This document shows, piece after piece, positions 13,717 through 17,784 of a stretch of 17,784 nt of DNA. Made by a program: the position numbers and the translations under genes. The notes under the pieces were generated by a model that ran no database searches, was not told the DNA's origin, and worked only from the letters and a program-made list of their open reading frames with translations. Source of the stretch: JAEMQF01 sp049297615 (GTDB lineage: Bacteria > Pseudomonadota > Gammaproteobacteria > Burkholderiales > Burkholderiaceae_C); assembly GCA_049297615.1 (NCBI GenBank), contig JBAQUQ010000427.1, positions 1 to 17,784 of the forward strand, written 5' to 3'. Position 1 is the stretch's first letter. Each line of letters begins with the position of its first letter.

Positions 13717-16149
13717 GTGAGCACTGTTTCGAAACAAGCGCCCGCCCAGGTTGCGGCGGCCATCGAAGAGCACCTGCTGCAGACCGTCGGCGTGAACCCG
13801 GTGCAGGCGAGCCCGGCTGAGTTGATGCAGGCGGTGTCGCAGCTTGCGCGTCAGCAGCTTTCGAGACGCTGGGTCGCCACGCAAACGATGGAGTCCGCGG
13901 CCAAGGCACGCCGCGTGTACTACCTGTCGATGGAGTTTCTCATCGGCCGCACCTTGGGCAACGCGCTCGGGGCGCTCGATCTCGAGGAATCGGCAGCACA
14001 AGGCATTGCCGCCCACGCGCGGCGCCTGGAAGACGTGGCCGAACTCGAGGCCGATGCAGCCCTGGGCAATGGTGGCCTGGGACGCCTGGCGGCGTGTTTC
14101 CTCGATTCGATGGCCACCCTGGGCCTGCCCTCGTTCGGCTACGGAATCCGCTACGAATACGGCATGTTCGCGCAGGAGATTCAGGACGGCTGCCAAGTCG
14201 AATACCCCGACCCCTGGCTGGAAAACGGCACGGCCTGGGAGTTCCCGCGCAGCGGCCTGAGCTACCCGGTGCGCTTCGGCGGTTGGGTCGAACACGCCAG
14301 CGGCAAGGCGACTTGGCGCGCCGCCGGCGAAGTGGCGGCCAAGGCCTGCGACATGGTGATTCCGGGCCATGGCACGACCAAGGTGAGCACCTTGCGGCTC
14401 TGGAAGGCGCAGGCCCCGGCGCACATCGATCTGCACGCGTTCAATACCGGCGACTATGCGCGCGCCGCGGGAATCAAGAACGAATACGAGAACATCTCGT
14501 GGGTGCTGTACCCGAACGACAGCACACCCGCCGGTCGCGAGCTGCGGCTGCGCCAGGAATACTTCTTCGTTGCCGCGTCGATGCAAGACATCGTCGCGCG
14601 CCACCTCGAAGAACACGCCACCCTGGACAATCTGGCGGACAAGGTGGCGATCCACCTGAACGACACCCACCCTGCCATCGGCGTGGCCGAGTTGATGCGC
14701 CTGCTGTGCGACGAGCATGGTCTGGCGTGGCAGCCGGCGTGGGCGACGTGCCAACGCGTGTTCTCGTACACGAATCACACCCTGATGCCCGAGGCGCTCG
14801 AGACCTGGCCTGTCGGGCTGATTCAGCATGTGTTGCCGCGCCATCTCGAGATCATCTTTCGCATCAATCAGGAAATGCTCGACTTCGCGGCGCACCAGCG
14901 CCCCGGAGACTCGGGCTTGCTCAGGCGAATTTCGCTGATCGACGAACACGGCGAGCGGCGCGTGCGCATGGCGCATTTGTCGATTGTCGGCAGCCACAAA
15001 GTCAACGGCGTGTCGGCGCTGCACTCCGATTTGCTCGTCAAGACCATCTTTGCCGATTTCGCGAGTCTGTGGCCGCAGCGCTTCGTCAACATGACCAATG
15101 GCGTGACGCCGCGGCGCTGGCTGGCCCAGGCGAATCCGGGTTTGGCGGGGCTGCTGGATCGCGCCCTCGGCAGGGCCTGGAGACTCGACCTGGACCAGTT
15201 GCAGCGCCTCGAGGAAAACCAGGGAAGCACCGAGTTTCGCAACCAGTTCCTGCGCGTCAAACGCGCCAACAAGCTGCGCCTGGCCGACTATGTGAAACGC
15301 AGTACCGGCGTCGAGCTCGATCCGCAAAGCCTGTTCGATGTTCAGGTCAAGCGCATCCATGAATACAAACGCCAGCTGCTCAACTTGCTGCACGTCGTGA
15401 CGCGCTACCAGGCCATCCTGGCCGCACCGCAAGCCGATTGGGTGCCGCGCAGCTGCATCTTCGCCGGCAAGGCGGCGTCGAGCTACCACATGGCCAAGAC
15501 CATCATCCGGCTGATCCACGACGTCGGCACCGTGGTGAACAAGGACCCGCGCATCGCCGGTCGCCTCAAGGTCGTGTTCGTGCCGAATTACGGCGTGTCG
15601 GTGGCCGAACTCATCATGCCGGGGGCCGACCTGTCCGAGCAGATATCGACCGCCGGCACCGAGGCCTCGGGAACGGGCAATATGAAGCTTGCGCTCAACG
15701 GTGCGCTGACGATCGGCACCGACGACGGCGCGAACATCGAAATTCGCCAGAACGTGGGCGACGACAACATCTTCATCTTCGGCCTGCGCACCCCCGAGGT
15801 CATGGCGCTGCGCAAGAGCGGCTACCAGCCGATGCGCCTGGTCGATGGCAACCCGGCGTTGAAGGCCGTGCTCGCCGCGATCGGCAGTGGCGTCTTCAGC
15901 CCCGAAGAGCCCGCGCGCTACCGCGGCCTCGTCGACTCGCTGTTGTGGGGCGGCGACCACTACCTCTTACTCGCCGACTACGCCGCCTACGTCAAGGCGC
16001 AGGACCGCGTCGATGCCTTGTATCGCAAGCCCGCAGAATGGGCGGCGCGCGCGATCGCCAATGTCGCCGGCATGGGCAGTTTTTCTTCGGACCGCACGAT
16101 CCGCGACTACGCGAGCCAGATCTGGCATGTCGAGCCGCTCGGGCGATAG
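13717..16149 (+). CDS. glgP: Glycogen/starch/maltodextrin phosphorylase (GT35)
   Basis: GlgP releases glucose-1-phosphate from alpha-1,4-glucan ends using phosphate and pyridoxal phosphate. The chosen start is GTG at 13717, with AGGA 7 nt upstream; it gives 810 residues, against 815 for E. coli GlgP. Signatures seen are YYLSMEFLIGRTLGNAL (from residue 68), ALGNGGLGRLAACFLDS, VKRIHEYKRQLLN, FAGKAASSYHMAK (from residue 582), and EASGTGNMKLALNGALTIGT with the PLP-binding Lys657. The frame remains open far upstream, but that part is antisense to glgC. Its 3' end overlaps the start of glgX by up to 23 nt, so glgP and glgX are likely co-transcribed. The N-terminal regulatory sites of animal phosphorylases are not apparent, as usual in bacteria. 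Confidence 0.96.
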   Translation: MSTVSKQAPAQVAAAIEEHLLQTVGVNPVQASPAELMQAVSQLARQQLSRRWVATQTMESAAKARRVYYLSMEFLIGRTLGNALGALDLEESAAQGIAAHARRLEDVAELEADAALGNGGLGRLAACFLDSMATLGLPSFGYGIRYEYGMFAQEIQDGCQVEYPDPWLENGTAWEFPRSGLSYPVRFGGWVEHASGKATWRAAGEVAAKACDMVIPGHGTTKVSTLRLWKAQAPAHIDLHAFNTGDYARAAGIKNEYENISWVLYPNDSTPAGRELRLRQEYFFVAASMQDIVARHLEEHATLDNLADKVAIHLNDTHPAIGVAELMRLLCDEHGLAWQPAWATCQRVFSYTNHTLMPEALETWPVGLIQHVLPRHLEIIFRINQEMLDFAAHQRPGDSGLLRRISLIDEHGERRVRMAHLSIVGSHKVNGVSALHSDLLVKTIFADFASLWPQRFVNMTNGVTPRRWLAQANPGLAGLLDRALGRAWRLDLDQLQRLEENQGSTEFRNQFLRVKRANKLRLADYVKRSTGVELDPQSLFDVQVKRIHEYKRQLLNLLHVVTRYQAILAAPQADWVPRSCIFAGKAASSYHMAKTIIRLIHDVGTVVNKDPRIAGRLKVVFVPNYGVSVAELIMPGADLSEQISTAGTEASGTGNMKLALNGALTIGTDDGANIEIRQNVGDDNIFIFGLRTPEVMALRKSGYQPMRLVDGNPALKAVLAAIGSGVFSPEEPARYRGLVDSLLWGGDHYLLLADYAAYVKAQDRVDALYRKPAEWAARAIANVAGMGSFSSDRTIRDYASQIWHVEPLGR

Positions 16150-17784
16150 CGCCAGCGTCTTGCACAGCGTGAGCACGCAGAGTCGGCTGACGCCGGGCCG
16201 GCCCTGGCCGCTGGGTGCGACCTGGGACGGACGCGGCGTCAATTTCGCCGTGGTCTCGGCGCACGCGAAGTCCATCGAACTGTGCCTGTACGACGCCGAC
16301 GCCGCGCACGAGCTTTCTCGCACCCCCTTGCCGCAGCGCAGCCACGACGTGTGGCATGGCTACCTCGAGGGTGCCATGCCGGGGCAGGTGTACGGCTACC
16401 GCGCACACGGATCGTGGCGCCCCGATCGAGGCAACCGCTTCAATGCCCACAAGCTGCTGCTGGACCCCTATGCGCGCGAACTCGTCGGCCGCTTCGAGTG
16501 GCGTGACGAACACTTCGGCGCCGATCCGCATCATCCCCATCACCCCGACATTCGCGACAACGCCGCCTTTGCATTGAAGTCGCGTGTCATCGACCCCGCC
16601 TACGACTGGGGCGACGATGCACCCTTGCACACACCCCTGGCCGACACCGTGCTGTATGAACTCCACGTCAAGGGTTTCACCGAGATGCACCCGGACCTTG
16701 CGCCGGCTCTGCGCGGCACTTATGCTGGATTGGCCAGCGACGCGGCGATCAGCCACCTGAAGCGCCTGGGCATCACCGCGGTCAGCCTGTTGCCCGTGCA
16801 ACAGCATCTCGACGAGCGGCGTCTGACTCAGCTGGGCCTGACGAACTATTGGGGCTACAACACGATCGGCTTTTTCTGCGTCGAGCCTCGCTTGGCCAGC
16901 GGCGCGGGCGGTTCGAGTGCGCGCGACGAATTTCGCGCCATGGTCAAGCGGCTGCACCGGGCGGGCATCGAGGTGATCCTCGACGTCGTCTACAACCACA
17001 CCGCCGAGAGCGACGAGCACGGTCCCAGCTCGAGCTTTCGCGGTCTGGACAACGCTCTGTACTACCGCTTGCAGGCGATGCACCGCAGTCTCTACGAAAA
17101 CCACAGCGGCTGCGGCAATACCCTCGATCTGCGCCAGCCCCGCGTGCTCCAGCTCGTGATGGACAGTCTGCGCTTCTGGGCCGGCGAAATGCACGTCGAC
17201 GGTTTCCGCTTCGACCTCGCACCGGTGCTGGGCCGCACCGACCACGGCTTCGACAGACGTGCGCCGCTCTTCGCGGCGATCGCTCAGGACCCGTTGCTGT
17301 CGCGCCTGAAGATGATTGCCGAGCCTTGGGATGTCGGGCCGGGGGGCTACCAGCTCGGCGCCTTTCCGCACGGCTGGCTGGAATGGAACGACCGCTTTCG
17401 CGACACGATGCGCAGCTTCTGGGTCGAACACGGCAGCACGCGCGGCGAGTTCGCGCAGCGCCTGTGCGCCTCGTCGAGTATCTTCCAGCCGCAGGGCCGC
17501 GCCCCCGCGGAATCGGTGAACTACGTCGTGTCGCACGATGGCTTCACGCTGCGCGACCTGGTGAGCTACAGCCGCAAGCACAACCACGCCAACGGCGAGA
17601 ACAACCGCGACGGCCACGGCCACAACCACAACCACAACTGCGGTGTCGAAGGGCCCAGCGACGACCCGCGGGTGCAGCAACTGCGCGGCCGCTTGCAGCG
17701 TGCCCTGCTCGCGACCGAGCTTCTGGCGCAGGGCACGCCCATGCTCGCCGCCGGCGACGAATTCGGCCACACCCAAGGCGGCAA
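16127..17784 (+). CDS. glgX: Glycogen debranching enzyme GlgX (GH13), 3' end outside window
   Basis: GlgX cuts alpha-1,6 branches left as limit dextrins by GlgP. About 552 of roughly 700 codons are present. The N-terminal CBM48 domain starts at PGRPWPLGATWDGRGVNFAV. The GH13 barrel shows DVVYNHT (286-292), GFRFDLA with nucleophile Asp363, AEPWD with acid Glu399, and SHDGF with Asp471. The ATG at 16127 overlaps the end of glgP and has no strong ribosome-binding site; GTG at 16169, 19 nt after the glgP stop, would shorten the product by 14 residues and is equally plausible. Residues 495-505 form an unusual His/Asn-rich stretch (DGHGHNHNHNC) in a loop that in many relatives reads like DGHNDNLSWNC. 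The pairing with GlgP is standard for glycogen breakdown. Confidence 0.94.
   Translation, partial: MSSRSGDSASVLHSVSTQSRLTPGRPWPLGATWDGRGVNFAVVSAHAKSIELCLYDADAAHELSRTPLPQRSHDVWHGYLEGAMPGQVYGYRAHGSWRPDRGNRFNAHKLLLDPYARELVGRFEWRDEHFGADPHHPHHPDIRDNAAFALKSRVIDPAYDWGDDAPLHTPLADTVLYELHVKGFTEMHPDLAPALRGTYAGLASDAAISHLKRLGITAVSLLPVQQHLDERRLTQLGLTNYWGYNTIGFFCVEPRLASGAGGSSARDEFRAMVKRLHRAGIEVILDVVYNHTAESDEHGPSSSFRGLDNALYYRLQAMHRSLYENHSGCGNTLDLRQPRVLQLVMDSLRFWAGEMHVDGFRFDLAPVLGRTDHGFDRRAPLFAAIAQDPLLSRLKMIAEPWDVGPGGYQLGAFPHGWLEWNDRFRDTMRSFWVEHGSTRGEFAQRLCASSSIFQPQGRAPAESVNYVVSHDGFTLRDLVSYSRKHNHANGENNRDGHGHNHNHNCGVEGPSDDPRVQQLRGRLQRALLATELLAQGTPMLAAGDEFGHTQGG

Noticed and set aside
13531..15960. Extension of the glgC frame through the whole glgP region, and of the glgP frame back through glgC
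   Set aside because: The extended parts are antisense to the other gene. Normal-length GlgC and GlgP start at 13530 and 13717, the latter with a good ribosome-binding site.
15992..17776. Minus-strand frame with a Val-rich, membrane-like stretch
   Set aside because: The Val run is just the reverse complement of the His/Asn repeat codons in glgX; the frame is antisense to conserved GH13 motifs.

Overview
The window is a GC-rich chromosomal stretch whose gene families and gene order (QseC/TctE-like sensor kinase, isoquinoline-oxidoreductase-type molybdenum hydroxylase, glgP-glgX diverging from glgC-glgA) best suit a Burkholderiales-type betaproteobacterium. That placement is an inference from gene content; there is no rRNA or other phylogenetic marker here.

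Layout. Positions 3-536 hold the 3' end of a sensor histidine kinase, followed 13 nt later by tRNA-Ser(GGA) (550-640). After a short non-coding gap comes a minus-strand block, read from right to left. It starts with a very large glycoside hydrolase gene (8896-4085) whose first part is a GH133-type glycogen debranching enzyme and whose second part is a GH63-like (MGH1-like) glucosidase. Next are a [2Fe-2S] subunit (4048-3590) and a molybdopterin subunit (3593-1479) of a xanthine-dehydrogenase-family hydroxylase, then a ModA-like substrate-binding protein without a signal peptide (1472-780). A glucose-1-dehydrogenase-like SDR (9082-9933) diverges from the big hydrolase gene and converges on a class II aldolase-family gene (10705-9962). 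That aldolase gene is the last of a minus-strand cluster glgC (13530-12259), glgA (12238-10745), aldolase. glgP (13717-16149) and glgX (16127 to the window end) run the other way from a 186-bp divergent control region.

How the genes work together. GlgC makes ADP-glucose and GlgA polymerises it. GlgP removes glucose-1-phosphate from chain ends. GlgX and the separate GH133 enzyme both open branch points, so two unrelated debranching systems sit within about 10 kb. The glucosidase part could release free glucose, and the adjacent SDR could oxidise it. The branching enzyme glgB is not in the window.

The most notable feature is the GH133/GH63-like junction. One open frame runs through both enzymes, but the second enzyme keeps its own ATG with a GGAG ribosome-binding site. 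Just upstream is a run of six C; with one C fewer, the first enzyme would end in a TGA overlapping that ATG (ATGA). The gene is therefore either a recent fusion or slippage-switchable pair, or a two-gene operon joined by a one-base sequence error. Other points of interest are the cytosolic ModA-like protein in the molybdenum hydroxylase operon and the palindromes in the glgC/glgP control region.
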